Part shown: positions 21,869 to 32,900 of the stretch, one piece after another
How positions within the stretch are numbered: the stretch's first letter is position 1
How the letters are laid out: each line of letters opens with the position of its first letter
Source: an uncultured Bacteroides sp.
GTDB taxonomy: Bacteria; Bacteroidota; Bacteroidia; Bacteroidales; Bacteroidaceae
Reading direction: 5' to 3'
Assembly (NCBI GenBank): GCA_958477465.1
Contig: CAUEFX010000007.1
Coordinates: forward strand, 46,720-110,719
DNA length: 64,000 nucleotides
Position numbers and translations under genes: made by a program
The notes under the pieces: model-generated
What the model was told of the DNA's origin: nothing
Database searches by the model: none
What the model saw: the letters and a program-made list of their open reading frames with translations, nothing else

Positions 21869-24800
21869 TTAAAGGTTTATAGCTACACCTATCGTATACG
21901 AAGAAACATTAGGGTAAGAAATACCATTATTGGTGTTCAACTCAGGATCCCACAGTTTGAACTTACTGAAGGTAAGAACGTTGGATCCCATCACATAGAA
22001 TCGGCCACCACTTATGAAACTCTTCTTTGTCCACGCTTTGGGGAAATAATAAGAAACGGTAAATTGTTTTAAGCGCAAGAAGCTTACGTCTTTCTGCCAC
22101 CAGGTACTTGTCTGGAAGTTGTTGATGTTTGACGGGTCGGCAGAAGACCATGCCAATCGCGGATAGAACACATTGTCATTGGTAGGATCATCCTTGCTCC
22201 AACGGTCTGTGATGTTGGCATACAATGTACCACCACCGGTTGAGCTGGTAAACGGACGGATACCTGAACCTTCCAGTACACGGTCGGCACCGGCAGTTCC
22301 CTGGAACAGGATTCCGACACCGATATTCTTGTAACGGAAGTCACCGCCGAATCCATAATAATACTTAGGAACATCACCGCGACCGATCTTACACATATCG
22401 TATTCATCGATGTGACCGTCACCATTCAAGTCCTTGTACTTAATGTCACCCGGCTTAACCAACTGACCCGGATAAGTTTCACCGAACTGAGTGATGTTTC
22501 TTTCTTTAATCTCTTCTTCACTTGAGTACAGACCTTCAGCGATATATCCGAATCTTGCCAGTACGTTGGTACCTCTTCTTTCCAACCAAGGATAAGCCGG
22601 AGTAGGTTCTGCGTTTTCGATAATCTCATCCTGGTTCATAGTGAAGTTTCCACGGAGAGAAACCATCCAGTCTTTACCGAATTGATGATTGTATTCGAAT
22701 GAAGCTTCAAGACCTTTGTTTTCTACGACACCCACATTACCGGAAGCGCTTACGGCAAAACCGGCATAGAGCGGCAAGTTGTTACGTGATACAAAGATCT
22801 TGTCACGATGTTCTTTAAACAAATCGAATACAAATGCCAGATCGTTGTTCAAGAAGTTGATTTCAACACCTAAGTCCTGTTTACGGATCGTACACCAACG
22901 TGCCTGATAACCATATTTATTAATACCGATACCGCCTTGTGACCAAGAGTTGCTATATCCGTTCTTACCGGTGATCTCTGTTTCGAAACCAAAACGAGTG
23001 CTGCCCAAGCTGTCGCTACCTACCATACCGTGTGAATAACGGAATTTCAAGAAAGAAATATACGGAGCGATCGGTGCCCAGAATTTTTCATTTGAAGGAA
23101 CCCAACCTACTGCCAATGCGGGGAAAACACCAAAACGATGTCCCGGAGAGAAGTTCTCAGAACCGGTATAACCCACGTTACCTTCGATGAAGTAACGGTC
23201 GTTGTATGAATAAGCAAGACGGGAAGAAAGGCTCATCTGCTTGTAAGGCAATGAACTGATCAGGTTGCCGCCATTGGCATCGCGGTAGTCGCGCATGTTA
23301 AACAGTAACAGTCCGCTTACGTTGTGTACACCGCCAAATATTCTCTTATAATTCAAAGCAGCTTCTGCGTAGAATGTACGATACACCTGCTTGTCGCTTT
23401 CAAAATTAACCGTTGAGTTACCTTTATACTCTTCCTGCAGAATCAGGTTGCCTGCTTCATCAAACAGGTTGCCGTCGTCTACCCAAACGTCACCGTTCTT
23501 TCTTCCGGCGGGTTTCCAGGTACTGTCGTCTACTTTATATCTCAACTGCTGATTGGCGCGAACGTCAAATGCAATCAAGGCGTGAGCTGTGAAGCCCTTA
23601 CTCCATTTCCAGAAATCAAGTTCCTGTGTTACTTTCAGGTTAGAGTTGATCTGTGTCTTATATTCTGTCTGATAACCTCTACGGGTCAATGTCACATAGG
23701 GGCTGTCGAATTCACGTTGATACTGGCTGAAGCCCGGATTGCTTCCGTCGGGGTATTCTACCGGATAAATTACCGGGTTGATCATCATCGCTTTTGAGAA
23801 AATGTCATTCAGGCTGACAGCCGGATAGTTACCGCTTGAGAACCAACCGTTCACACCCACATCCATGGTTGTTTTCTTGGTAGCTTTCAGATTGACATTC
23901 GTCAGGAAGTTATAGCGGTTGTAAGAGATTTCTGTGCTGTACGGTTGTTTAGAATCTGTTTTTGTCAAACCGGATTCATCGTAATAAGAGAGTGAAATAT
24001 AATAAGAAGCGTTCGGAGCTCCACCACGAACATTCAAGTTTGCACGGCGGTTACGTCCGTAGTCCTTATAAAGTTCCTTCATCCAGTCTACATTCGGATA
24101 AAGATATTTATTAACGGTACGGTCATTGCTTGTATTGGGAATCAGACCGTTTGCCATTTTTGTATTTTCAATATACTGCTCTGAATAATAAGGAGCACCG
24201 TATGTATTGTTATAGGCTTCGTTTACAGCGTCCATGTATCCATAACCATCTACCAGGTCAGGAATACGTGTCAAACGAGTGAAACCTTCATAATAGTCGA
24301 CAGAGAATTTAGGTTCGCTTACCACACCCGGTTTGGTTGTAATAAGGATAACACCATTACCACCACGTACACCATAAACGGCTGTAGAAGCTGCATCCTT
24401 CAATACAGTAACCGATTCGATGTCTTCCGGATCCAACTGTTTGAAATCACGTTCAATACCATCCACCAGAATCAGCGGTCCTTGGTTTGTGTTAGTCATA
24501 GAGGAGATACCACGAATCCAGATATCGGAGTCGTCCTGTCCCGGAACACCTGTACGTTGTACGGCAACCAAACCGGAAATACGACCGGCCAAAATAGAAC
24601 TCATGTTGGCAACCGGTGCTTTGATATGCTCCATCTTCAAAGTAGACTGAGCACCTACCACTGACACCTTACGCATGGTACCGTAACCGACAACCTGCAC
24701 CTCGTCCAGTGTTGTCACATCATCTTGCAGAACAATATCGAGCACTGTTCCGTTTACTTTCTTTTCCTGTGTTTGATAGCCGATATAGCTGACTACCAGT

Positions 24801-25030
24801 ATCGGATCTTTTGTTGTTAGTGTTAGATTATATGTACCATTCACATCTGTTATAGTCCCATTGGAGGTACCCTTTTCCTGAATAGTTACGCCAATCATTA
24901 GTTCGCCTGTCGTATCCGTCACACGCCCGGTTACTTTTACAGGATTTGCCGCCTGCACCATCAGTGAGACAGTTAGTAAGAAAAGGCACATAATTCCTCT
25001 TCCTAATGCAATAAATCCATTTGAATTCAT
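21869..25030 (-). CDS. susC-like: SusC/RagA-family TonB-dependent outer-membrane transporter
   Basis: 1053 residues. Signal peptide (about 1-28), carboxypeptidase regulatory-like (DUF4480-type) domain (about 30-105), a TonB-box region near DEVQVVGYGT (about 113-122), plug domain (about 125-240; SusC signature LVDGIERDFKQLDPEDIESV and AVYGVRGGNGVILITTK), then a 22-strand barrel ending in the aromatic/hydrophobic C-terminus typical of outer-membrane proteins. It imports the oligosaccharides made at the surface, with SusD as lid. The upstream gene is the GLUG-repeat protein, with a 219-bp gap containing a strong hairpin. Confidence 0.96.
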   Translation of the reverse strand: MNSNGFIALGRGIMCLFLLTVSLMVQAANPVKVTGRVTDTTGELMIGVTIQEKGTSNGTITDVNGTYNLTLTTKDPILVVSYIGYQTQEKKVNGTVLDIVLQDDVTTLDEVQVVGYGTMRKVSVVGAQSTLKMEHIKAPVANMSSILAGRISGLVAVQRTGVPGQDDSDIWIRGISSMTNTNQGPLILVDGIERDFKQLDPEDIESVTVLKDAASTAVYGVRGGNGVILITTKPGVVSEPKFSVDYYEGFTRLTRIPDLVDGYGYMDAVNEAYNNTYGAPYYSEQYIENTKMANGLIPNTSNDRTVNKYLYPNVDWMKELYKDYGRNRRANLNVRGGAPNASYYISLSYYDESGLTKTDSKQPYSTEISYNRYNFLTNVNLKATKKTTMDVGVNGWFSSGNYPAVSLNDIFSKAMMINPVIYPVEYPDGSNPGFSQYQREFDSPYVTLTRRGYQTEYKTQINSNLKVTQELDFWKWSKGFTAHALIAFDVRANQQLRYKVDDSTWKPAGRKNGDVWVDDGNLFDEAGNLILQEEYKGNSTVNFESDKQVYRTFYAEAALNYKRIFGGVHNVSGLLLFNMRDYRDANGGNLISSLPYKQMSLSSRLAYSYNDRYFIEGNVGYTGSENFSPGHRFGVFPALAVGWVPSNEKFWAPIAPYISFLKFRYSHGMVGSDSLGSTRFGFETEITGKNGYSNSWSQGGIGINKYGYQARWCTIRKQDLGVEINFLNNDLAFVFDLFKEHRDKIFVSRNNLPLYAGFAVSASGNVGVVENKGLEASFEYNHQFGKDWMVSLRGNFTMNQDEIIENAEPTPAYPWLERRGTNVLARFGYIAEGLYSSEEEIKERNITQFGETYPGQLVKPGDIKYKDLNGDGHIDEYDMCKIGRGDVPKYYYGFGGDFRYKNIGVGILFQGTAGADRVLEGSGIRPFTSSTGGGTLYANITDRWSKDDPTNDNVFYPRLAWSSADPSNINNFQTSTWWQKDVSFLRLKQFTVSYYFPKAWTKKSFISGGRFYVMGSNVLTFSKFKLWDPELNTNNGISYPNVSSYTIGVAINL

Positions 25031-25185
25031 AAGTTTTTTACTAAATCTATTTAAAGTTTATTTTTTCTAAATGAGATCAATCTATCTAATTCTTGAAAAC
25101 TGAGAAGTACTAACAATCTATATCTATACAAAAGGGGAACATTATGTTTTTCAATGTTAGTCAACAAGGTTTTTTTGGACAAAAT

Positions 25186-25227
25186 GAGAGTATAGGCGGC
25201 AGTTTTTTTCTGCCGCCCAACTTCTCA
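25186..25227 (-). other. Hairpin in the GLUG gene-susC intergenic region
   Basis: Perfect 8-bp stem GGCGGCAG/CTGCCGCC with a 7-base A-only loop (minus strand), and an outer TGAGA/TCTCA stem. No U tract follows on the minus strand, so it is more likely an mRNA processing or partial termination site than a full terminator. No promoter matching TAnnTTTG was seen between it and susC. The rest of 25031-25249 shows only a short AACATT/AATGTT dyad. Confidence 0.5.
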
Positions 25228-25249
25228 CATTATAGAAATTATCAATTAA

Positions 25250-28200
25250 TTATTTAACAACAACTTTTACAGTCGTAGTCGTTTTGCCTTCTACAATACG
25301 AACAATATAGAATCCGTTACCAACGATCGGAAGTTCTACCTTCTCATCTGAAGTGGCAACATTAGAAACCAACTGTCCGTTCACATTATAAACAGCTACC
25401 TTAGCAGCATCTTTTATACCTGAAACAGAGATTACATTTTCAGAAGCAGACACAACGTATGTGTTCTCTTTCTCATTGGCAATCTGTTCGATACCGACAG
25501 GAGCAACGTATGCAACGTTCTTCAAAGTAGGATAACTTACACCTTCTTCAATTGTCCAGATGTTGTCGAAATCGAATTTAGCAAGTTCATAAGTTTCCTG
25601 TTTAACGAAATCACCGTCATCAGAATATTTATCTTGCGGACTTTCTGTCACACCACCTTCTTTAGTCTGATAACCCTGTGTTTCCCAATCGTCTTGAGAT
25701 ATTTTATCATCTTTCAAGAATACTTTATCACCAACATCGTCACGTATGTTTCCTGTAAACATGATCGTACCACGCGGATTTTCTTGGTTTGTTCCGTTAC
25801 CACCAATGAATGCACCTGCAGCATCAACACCGATCACAGTACCGAATGATACACAGTTTTCAATCGTTACAGTACAATCAACATCGACCAGACCAACAAA
25901 TCCACCGAACCAACCGCGGCTGTCACCGACTGTAGTAGCACCTACTTTACCTGAGAAGTAGCAGTTTCTCATGGTTACATTACCAGCAGCAACACCAAAG
26001 AAACCACCGGCCTGGCTATATGCCACTACTTCCGCATTCATAAATGAGTTGGTAATAGTAACGTTACTGCAATTACCACCGACAAATCCAGCAACGTGGT
26101 CACGTCCTACAACCTTACCGGTCAGGTAACACTGGTCGAATGTCGTTTCTTTAGCAGAACCGGCAAATCCACCTAAGTTAGAGCTCTTATTACCACCAGC
26201 TTTAGAGCCGCTGAAAGAGAAGTTGGAAATACCTAACTTCATGATCTTAGCACCATTGGTAGCGTTGAAGAATCCTCTGTTGTTCTCATCGTTGGTGATA
26301 ACCACCGGATTCTTAATGGTGTGTCCGTTACCATCAAAAGTACCCGTGAAAGGTGTATCCAAAGAACCGATACCATAGAACTCAACACCGGTCATATCGA
26401 TATCGTTCATCAAGCGGAAGCTTGCAAACAATTTGTTGTTGACATCCAACAGATCAGCAACCGTGCTGATAGGATATACATAAGATTGTCCGAGCATCTT
26501 CACATCAAAAGAAGTAGTTTCGAACGGTTTCAGACCGGCGATTGCAGTCTCCGGAGTGATAGAGATAGTTGCCATCACTTCACCTTCAACATTCTTCTCG
26601 CCACTGAAATCTACGAGAGTACCATCAATAAAAATGTATTCTCCACCTTTGGTGATTTCAAAAGTCAGTTTCTGACCGCAAGTAGATTTAACTCTCGCCA
26701 AATCCAAGCTTTCAGAAGCGGTTCCGTCAGCCTTCTGGATCAAGAATGCCGGTTGAGGAATACCATAAAGAAGCGGAGTCAGAACTTTAGACTGCTGGCA
26801 TTTCAAAATCGGATACATATTACCTTCGCCGCCTTCAACGAAAGTCCATACATTATCAAAATCCCAATCCAATGTCTCTTTGTACCAATCAGAAGAAAGC
26901 ACTTCGTCATCTTCCAGTACAGCACCGTTATTGCTTGCATCATCATAACCATCGTAAGGAGCAGAAGATGCCAGGTCAGCGCCTTTGTAAGAGCCGTAGT
27001 AATCAACATAGTTCTGACTCAATGTAGCACTTGTACGATCGTTCTGACCGATGCAATAAGTACCCTCGGCACAATAAATACCACTGGCAAGACAAACATT
27101 GTTTGTTACAAGTACAGTACCATCAGCATCAACCAATGAGAAGATACCACCGGCACGTCCCTGCATAGCCTGAACATTTCCTGAGAAATAACATTTTTCT
27201 ACAGTACCGTAGTTCACAACTCCGACAATACCACCGGCCTGATACTCTCTTGAATAAACCTTAGCCATAGAGTAGCAGTTGCTTACAGTAGTACCGGTAG
27301 TTACTTTCTGTCCGGTTCCTTCTTCTTCATATTCTCTTCTCTCTACCTTACCTACAATTGAACCGATGTGGTCACGACCTGCGATATAAGAAGACTGGTC
27401 TACAAAACATTCTGTGATAGTACATCCGTTTGCATAACCAACGATGGCACCCACATCCTCATTAGCTCTAAGGTAAGCGCCGGCAATACCTACTCTCTTA
27501 ATAGTAGCTCCTGTAGCCTCACCAAACAGACCTACACGACCCTGATCTTCATTTATATAATTCAGGTTGTGGATGGTATATCCCTGACCGTCCAATGAAC
27601 CGGTAAATACATCCATCAATTCCCAATCTTTTGTCAAATAGATATCGGCACCCAATTTGAAATCACCAGCCAGGTCATATTTGATGCATCTCAAGTCTTC
27701 CTCGTTCATGATAGTGTAAGCAACACCTTTCACTTCCAATTCGTATGTTTTGGTAGCACCTTTTACATAACCATCGCCTTTGTCTTCAAAAGTCAGAGTT
27801 GTTTTACCGTCTTGCAAGAAAGAAACCAATCCGTTTTCGTCGATTTTAGCGACCTCGGGTTTAGAACTGCTATAAGTAACTGTTCTACCGGAAGCTGCAA
27901 TGGCTGCTGCGTTGAAAGTCTTACCGGGCAAGCATCTTTCCGGGAAAGAAGGAATATAAATGTAGTTTTCCAACGGAACTTGAACGTTAGACAGTGAAGG
28001 ATATGCATTGTTTGCAATTGTCCAAACACCGGCATCAAAGCTAACGTCGCTCAACCAGAATTCTGCAGTCTTCAATTCATCTGCATCAAGGTATCCACCG
28101 TCATAAGAGTCATTTGCGTTGTTGGAACGTGAGATTTCCACATTGTTCTCATACAACTTCAAAGTGCTCAATGAATAGCAATCGCTGATTGTACTAACTG

Positions 28201-28996
28201 CGTTGCTGCCATCTCCGGGGTTGTCTGCACCCAAAATAGCATTAGCGCCACCGGCATCTCCACTACCTGCCTTTATATAAGGAGATAATGTAACACAGTT
28301 TGTAATAGTCAGACTATAGCCGTCATTAAGAGCCACAATACCTCCCGAACGTCCTTGAGAACATACTGCAACACCGCTGAAATAACATCTGTCGACTACT
28401 GCATTGATACTTGCACCAATAATACCACCTGCCTGATAGCTGGAGCTGATTACTGCTGCATTAGAATAACAGTTAGAAACCTGCGTCATAATATCAGAGG
28501 ATTCACCAACTCTTTTGGTTCCACCAATAATACCACCGGTGTGGTCCCAACCATAAACAAGTCCGGATGTGTAACATTCACTTACCTTAGCGCCGTATGA
28601 ATTACCAATAACGCCACCAACATCCTGACGACCAATGATTTCTACGCCTACCAGACGTAAGTTCTTTACCGTTACCTTTGAAGAAGAAGCATCTTCTATT
28701 TTAGCAGCACCGATAAAACCAACTGAATTCTGTTCCGGCCGATTGACTTTCAATCCAGAGATCGTAAATCCCTTACCGTCAATTGTTCCCGTAAACGGAG
28801 CATCATTGGTACCGATAGGTTCCCATTCTCCGGACAAGGTAATATTGTTCTCAAGAACATAATCACCGTTCAGATCCTCGGCAATCGCCTTCAGACCTTT
28901 CTCGTCCGTAATCTTAATTTGGCCCCAAACGCCAATCGAAGAAAAACAAGCCAGAGCAAACATCGCTGTCTTTGCACATAGTAACTTTGTTTTCAT
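25250..28996 (-). CDS. GLUG-repeat secreted surface protein, first gene of the PUL
   Basis: 1248 residues. A signal peptide (1-25) is followed by three GLUG-rich supermodules (about 28-335, 425-735 and 840-1160). Each has the same internal order as those of the gene at 3948-8807: FTGTLDGxGHTI-type strand, GLFxxATGAxIxxxGI, VGAIVG, ECFV or NCYS, AGGIVG, YFSG, NCV. Bacterial Ig-like linkers lie between modules, and the C-terminus (about 1170-1248) is a sorting-like domain (VAVYNVNGQLV, GFYIVRIVEGKT). No catalytic domain is recognised. It occupies the operon head, where a surface glycan-binding protein would make sense, and no other SusE/SusF-like gene is present in the window; a glycan-binding role is inferred. 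Confidence 0.85.
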   Translation of the reverse strand: MKTKLLCAKTAMFALACFSSIGVWGQIKITDEKGLKAIAEDLNGDYVLENNITLSGEWEPIGTNDAPFTGTIDGKGFTISGLKVNRPEQNSVGFIGAAKIEDASSSKVTVKNLRLVGVEIIGRQDVGGVIGNSYGAKVSECYTSGLVYGWDHTGGIIGGTKRVGESSDIMTQVSNCYSNAAVISSSYQAGGIIGASINAVVDRCYFSGVAVCSQGRSGGIVALNDGYSLTITNCVTLSPYIKAGSGDAGGANAILGADNPGDGSNAVSTISDCYSLSTLKLYENNVEISRSNNANDSYDGGYLDADELKTAEFWLSDVSFDAGVWTIANNAYPSLSNVQVPLENYIYIPSFPERCLPGKTFNAAAIAASGRTVTYSSSKPEVAKIDENGLVSFLQDGKTTLTFEDKGDGYVKGATKTYELEVKGVAYTIMNEEDLRCIKYDLAGDFKLGADIYLTKDWELMDVFTGSLDGQGYTIHNLNYINEDQGRVGLFGEATGATIKRVGIAGAYLRANEDVGAIVGYANGCTITECFVDQSSYIAGRDHIGSIVGKVERREYEEEGTGQKVTTGTTVSNCYSMAKVYSREYQAGGIVGVVNYGTVEKCYFSGNVQAMQGRAGGIFSLVDADGTVLVTNNVCLASGIYCAEGTYCIGQNDRTSATLSQNYVDYYGSYKGADLASSAPYDGYDDASNNGAVLEDDEVLSSDWYKETLDWDFDNVWTFVEGGEGNMYPILKCQQSKVLTPLLYGIPQPAFLIQKADGTASESLDLARVKSTCGQKLTFEITKGGEYIFIDGTLVDFSGEKNVEGEVMATISITPETAIAGLKPFETTSFDVKMLGQSYVYPISTVADLLDVNNKLFASFRLMNDIDMTGVEFYGIGSLDTPFTGTFDGNGHTIKNPVVITNDENNRGFFNATNGAKIMKLGISNFSFSGSKAGGNKSSNLGGFAGSAKETTFDQCYLTGKVVGRDHVAGFVGGNCSNVTITNSFMNAEVVAYSQAGGFFGVAAGNVTMRNCYFSGKVGATTVGDSRGWFGGFVGLVDVDCTVTIENCVSFGTVIGVDAAGAFIGGNGTNQENPRGTIMFTGNIRDDVGDKVFLKDDKISQDDWETQGYQTKEGGVTESPQDKYSDDGDFVKQETYELAKFDFDNIWTIEEGVSYPTLKNVAYVAPVGIEQIANEKENTYVVSASENVISVSGIKDAAKVAVYNVNGQLVSNVATSDEKVELPIVGNGFYIVRIVEGKTTTTVKVVVK

Positions 28997-29034
28997 AATA
29001 ATTAAATTTTAAAATAACGATTAATATTTTATTG

Positions 29035-29066
29035 CAAAGATACCGAAGTGCTAACAAATAAGCAAT
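29035..29066 (-). promoter_or_regulatory. Bacteroidales promoter for the SusCD operon
   Basis: Minus-strand -7 element TATCTTTG (29042-29035) matches TAnnTTTG exactly. A -33 element ATTG (29066-29063) lies 20 bases upstream. The predicted start is near 29030, giving a leader of about 30 nt before the ATG at 28996. Confidence 0.65.
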
Positions 29067-29210
29067 AAGCGAAAAAACTATTAACGGGTATGTGTACATT
29101 CATGACCCTTTTTAGTACAATTACGTCCCTCAGCTGTTCCTACCTGGTTTATTCAATCATTTGCCAAAATTTCCGCCACAGCAAAAAGTCCGGCAATTTT
29201 TGAAAAAATT

Positions 29211-29245
29211 AAAAGAAAGAAAGCTGTTTTTGTAGTAAAAACAGC
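29211..29245 (-). terminator. Intrinsic terminator-like hairpin downstream of HTCS1
   Basis: Minus-strand stem GCTGTTTTT/AAAAACAGC with a 5-base loop, followed by TTTCTTTCTTTT. It lies about 670 nt beyond the HTCS1 stop codon, so a long 3' untranslated region or a separate small transcript would end here. Around it, 29100-29430 and 29563-29912 show no convincing gene on either strand. Confidence 0.55.
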
Positions 29246-29430
29246 ACTAATATATGAAAACCGTATATGCAGACAGGGGACAAAAAGGGAACAAAGGGAC
29301 ATAAAAGACACGAAGATCTGCCTGCAATACCCGATAGACAATAGGAGGAGCAAACCGGTATGACTGAAGTGACCAAGATGAGAAATGAACAAAAAAGAGA
29401 GTGTTCTTGTAAACCGACAAGGAAGGAGGA

Positions 29431-29562
29431 AAAGATGTAGCATCTTTTAAAAAAAGATGTAACGTCTTTCAAAAAAACATATAGCATCTTTTAAAAAAAC
29501 ATATAACATCTTTTTAAAAAAGATGTAGCAGGTTTAAATAAAAGATATAGTATCTTTCCATG
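29431..29562. repeat. Array of six 22-bp imperfect tandem units with internal dyad symmetry
   Basis: Six units of exactly 22 bp start at 29431, 29453, 29475, 29497, 29519 and 29541. The core is AAAGATG-TAG-CATCTTT followed by an A-rich spacer. In unit 6 the arms change together to AAAGATA/TATCTTT, so pairing is kept. The period is not a multiple of three, and the array does not code. It lies between the HTCS1 3' end and the PUL promoter. Confidence 0.85.
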
Positions 29563-29912
29563 CTTCGGCTATTTCACAAAAAAGCAACCACCCCATCCAT
29601 AATCTTATTGAAACTCTACATGAAAAGCATTTTTCCCCTATAAAATCCACTTCCCGAGCTAACTTGCAGCAAAACGCGAACAAGTTTAAAATAGAATAAG
29701 GATAAGTATAAAAGGCTATTCAAAACATATTGAAATCAAAACCATCAAACACAAGAACAAACGGACGCAAAATCGAGTAAAACTACAACTTATTGAAAAT
29801 TTCTAATTGAAAATGCAGCGATTTTTCAGAAGCAACCTGACCACTTTGCCTTGATAAATGAAATCTACACGGCTTAAAATACCGCAATGGAAAGTCAGAT
29901 CATGCCCGAAAG

Positions 29913-32900
29913 CTATTCTTCATTTTCTGTTTTCGCTCCTTTATATTGTTTTGGGGAGAGCTGGTATTTCTTAAAGAATTCGTTATAGAAGTAAGATTTG
30001 TTCGTAATTCCTACTTTATAGATAATCTCTTTTACGGACAAATTGGTTGTCATAAGTAGCTTCGCCGCATAAGAGAGTTTATAATCTTTAACCAACTCCG
30101 TCGGAGAGATCTCAATGATTTTTTTCATCTGCCGGTATAAATTCCGGGTAGAAGTCTTCATCTCATTTGCAATCAATTCCGGTCCGAGTTCCGAGTTGGA
30201 AATATTCTTCTTTATAATCTCTAATACATCTTCGATAAACTTCTTGTCCTTCTGATGCAGAAGTTTTCCATGTATATACTCAAAAGAGCTATCTACCGAA
30301 TCATAGTAATTTTTCATTTCCACCTTATTGGTCAGGAAACGGCATACTACAGAAACCAATACATCGGATGAGAAAGGTTTGGTTATATAAGCGTCAACTC
30401 CCAGCTCATAGCCTTTTACCTGATCCAGATTATCTGTTTTGGCAGAAAGCGCGATAATCGGAAGACGTTTACAGTATTTATCTTCACGCAACATCCGGAT
30501 AAAAGAGAATCCGTCAATTTCCGGCATCATTATATCTGTAATGACCAAAGACGGGGTCTGTTTCTTCAGAAGCTCCAAGGCCTCTTTCACACTGAAGGCT
30601 TTCAAGGGTTGACAATAGGGAGACAATAAATCGGCCACCAATTCTACAATATCCTTATTATCATCCACTATTAAAACATGGGGAACCGAAACTTCCACCA
30701 CACTGTTAACATCTATTTTGGACACCTTTTCTGCATTGTTCTCTCCGGGCACATCCGCAGTGGGTTTCTCTACAGATTCCACATCCGATTTCACAACCGG
30801 TTTTCCATCCGGCTCTGCGGAGGGTTCTGCGGCGAATTCCGCAACCGGCTGTTCATCAGTATCCAATACCTCGTCTAAAGACAACTTAGGCAGAGTAACG
30901 ACAAACTCCGTATACTCGTTTACCACACTGTTTGCCGTGATCTCCCCTTTCAGCATCTTCACAATGCTGTAGCAGATATACAGTCCCAGCCCGTTTCTGG
31001 CAGTCATCTGATTATTGGCATTTACATCGGTCTCCTCCAAGATGCAATCCCGGTTGAAGACAGAAGACAACTTACCGGGCTCTATTCCTTTTCCGGAGTT
31101 GCGCACCACGATTTTCAGCGCATTGTCCTCGGCAGTGACCGTCAATTTAACGAATCCGCCAACCGGAGTGTATTTCAGCGCATTAGACAGCAGATTGGAA
31201 ATAATTTTTCTAAATCCCTTACTATCTGTATTCCAATATAGATTGTCGGGTATGGAAGTTATCAATTCAACTTTGTTCTGGCCCGCCAAGACTGAGAAAG
31301 ATGTCAGCAGCTTATCGAAAATCTCAGATAAGCAGACATTCTTCAATACACTAAGACGGACATCGGCCTCTTCGATCTTCCGCACATCCAATATCTCCTG
31401 TATCAACTCATTCAGGCTAAGCACGTTGTTGTGCAGAACACTGAGATATTTCTGTGTATTCTGGTTCACTTCTCCTTTTTGTATCTGATCTACCGCACCG
31501 TTTATCAACGTCAAAGGAGTATACAGTTCATGAGTCACATTGGCAAAGAAGTTCAACTTCGACTCATACATCTTTTCCTTTTGCTCCTCTTTGAGTCTCC
31601 GTGCCAACGCCTGCTGCTTTTGTGCAAATTTTCTCCGCACATAGAAAGCAGCCAATACAAGAGAGGCAGCAAACAAAAGACTGTAAATCAAGAAAGCCAC
31701 CGTAGAGAGATACCAAGGCGGCAATACGGTAATCCGAAGCGTATACACCTTGTCATCGGCAGAAACGACATCATTCCTATATTTAACTTTCAAGGTATAA
31801 TCACCCGGAAGAAGATTGGTGAAACGGATTTTATTTTCCTTCTTTAAAGAGATCCACTGATCATTATAATTATCAAGCAAATAGAAATAGTCGTAGTTAT
31901 CACCGTTTATATAATCCAAAACGGCAAATGTCAGTTGGAATGTGTTCTGATTGGATTTCAACTTCAACACCTTATGCGTATTTTCATTATACTCATACAA
32001 TGTCTTTTTACTGCCGGAACAATCCAACTCTGTAAACAACAAATCCGGTTCGTAGGTATTGATGGTCTGTTCCATCTCCGGCTCGATCCATACAAGTCCG
32101 TTTACACCGCCGAAAAACAACCGACCGGTGATCGGACATTTCCAATAAGCATCATCCGAAAACTCAGAGACACCGATGTGCATCGACTTCACATTAAAGA
32201 ATGCCCCGTTCCGAGGATTGTATTTCACCAGTCCTTTGCTGGTACTGAGCCAGATAATTCCAAAATTATCTTCCAGGATGCCATGAATCATATCGTTCAG
32301 GATACCGTCCTCACGAGTGAATTGCTTTATTTTATCCTTCGCTTTCCCATCATCTCCCGAAACCTGTATCAATCCGGAGCTGGTACCCACGTATAGCGTA
32401 GAATCTTCATCGATGTACAAACTGATAACGTCTCCAATAGCCACATTCGTCAAAACGGAAGTGCTCGTGGAATCGTTGATATTAAAACGGCTCACTCCAT
32501 ATCCGCCCCGGCTTCCCAGGAACAAGACAGAACCTCCATTGTAGATCATCGAATAGAACTCATCGTTGATCCAGACATTGTCTCTCAGAAAAGGATAGCA
32601 CTCCTTTCTCTTAATTTCATAAGGGTGTTTGGTTTTATCAATGACAACCTTATAAAGTCCTCTGGAAGAGAGCCATAGCGTAGAGTCGTTTACCTCACAG
32701 AAACTATGGACATTGGCAATAGCCGGAAGCTGGCCGGCACGTTCCTTCACCGGATACACCTTATTTTCTTTATAAGAATAATAAGAGAGATTGCCGTCAG
32801 TACCGATCCACAAATCATCCTTATTGAAACGGCTTCTCACAAAAGAGTACACCGGATTTTCGTGCATGCCGATGAAATGCTGTATGTTCTCAGCCGGAAT

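Noticed and set aside
29153..29487. Two overlapping minus-strand frames of 92-96 codons
   Set aside because: Phe/Leu/Ser-rich translations crossing a terminator-like hairpin and the repeat array; no start signal or similarity.
29431..29562. CRISPR array
   Set aside because: Units are directly adjacent with no variable spacers and there are no cas genes in the window.
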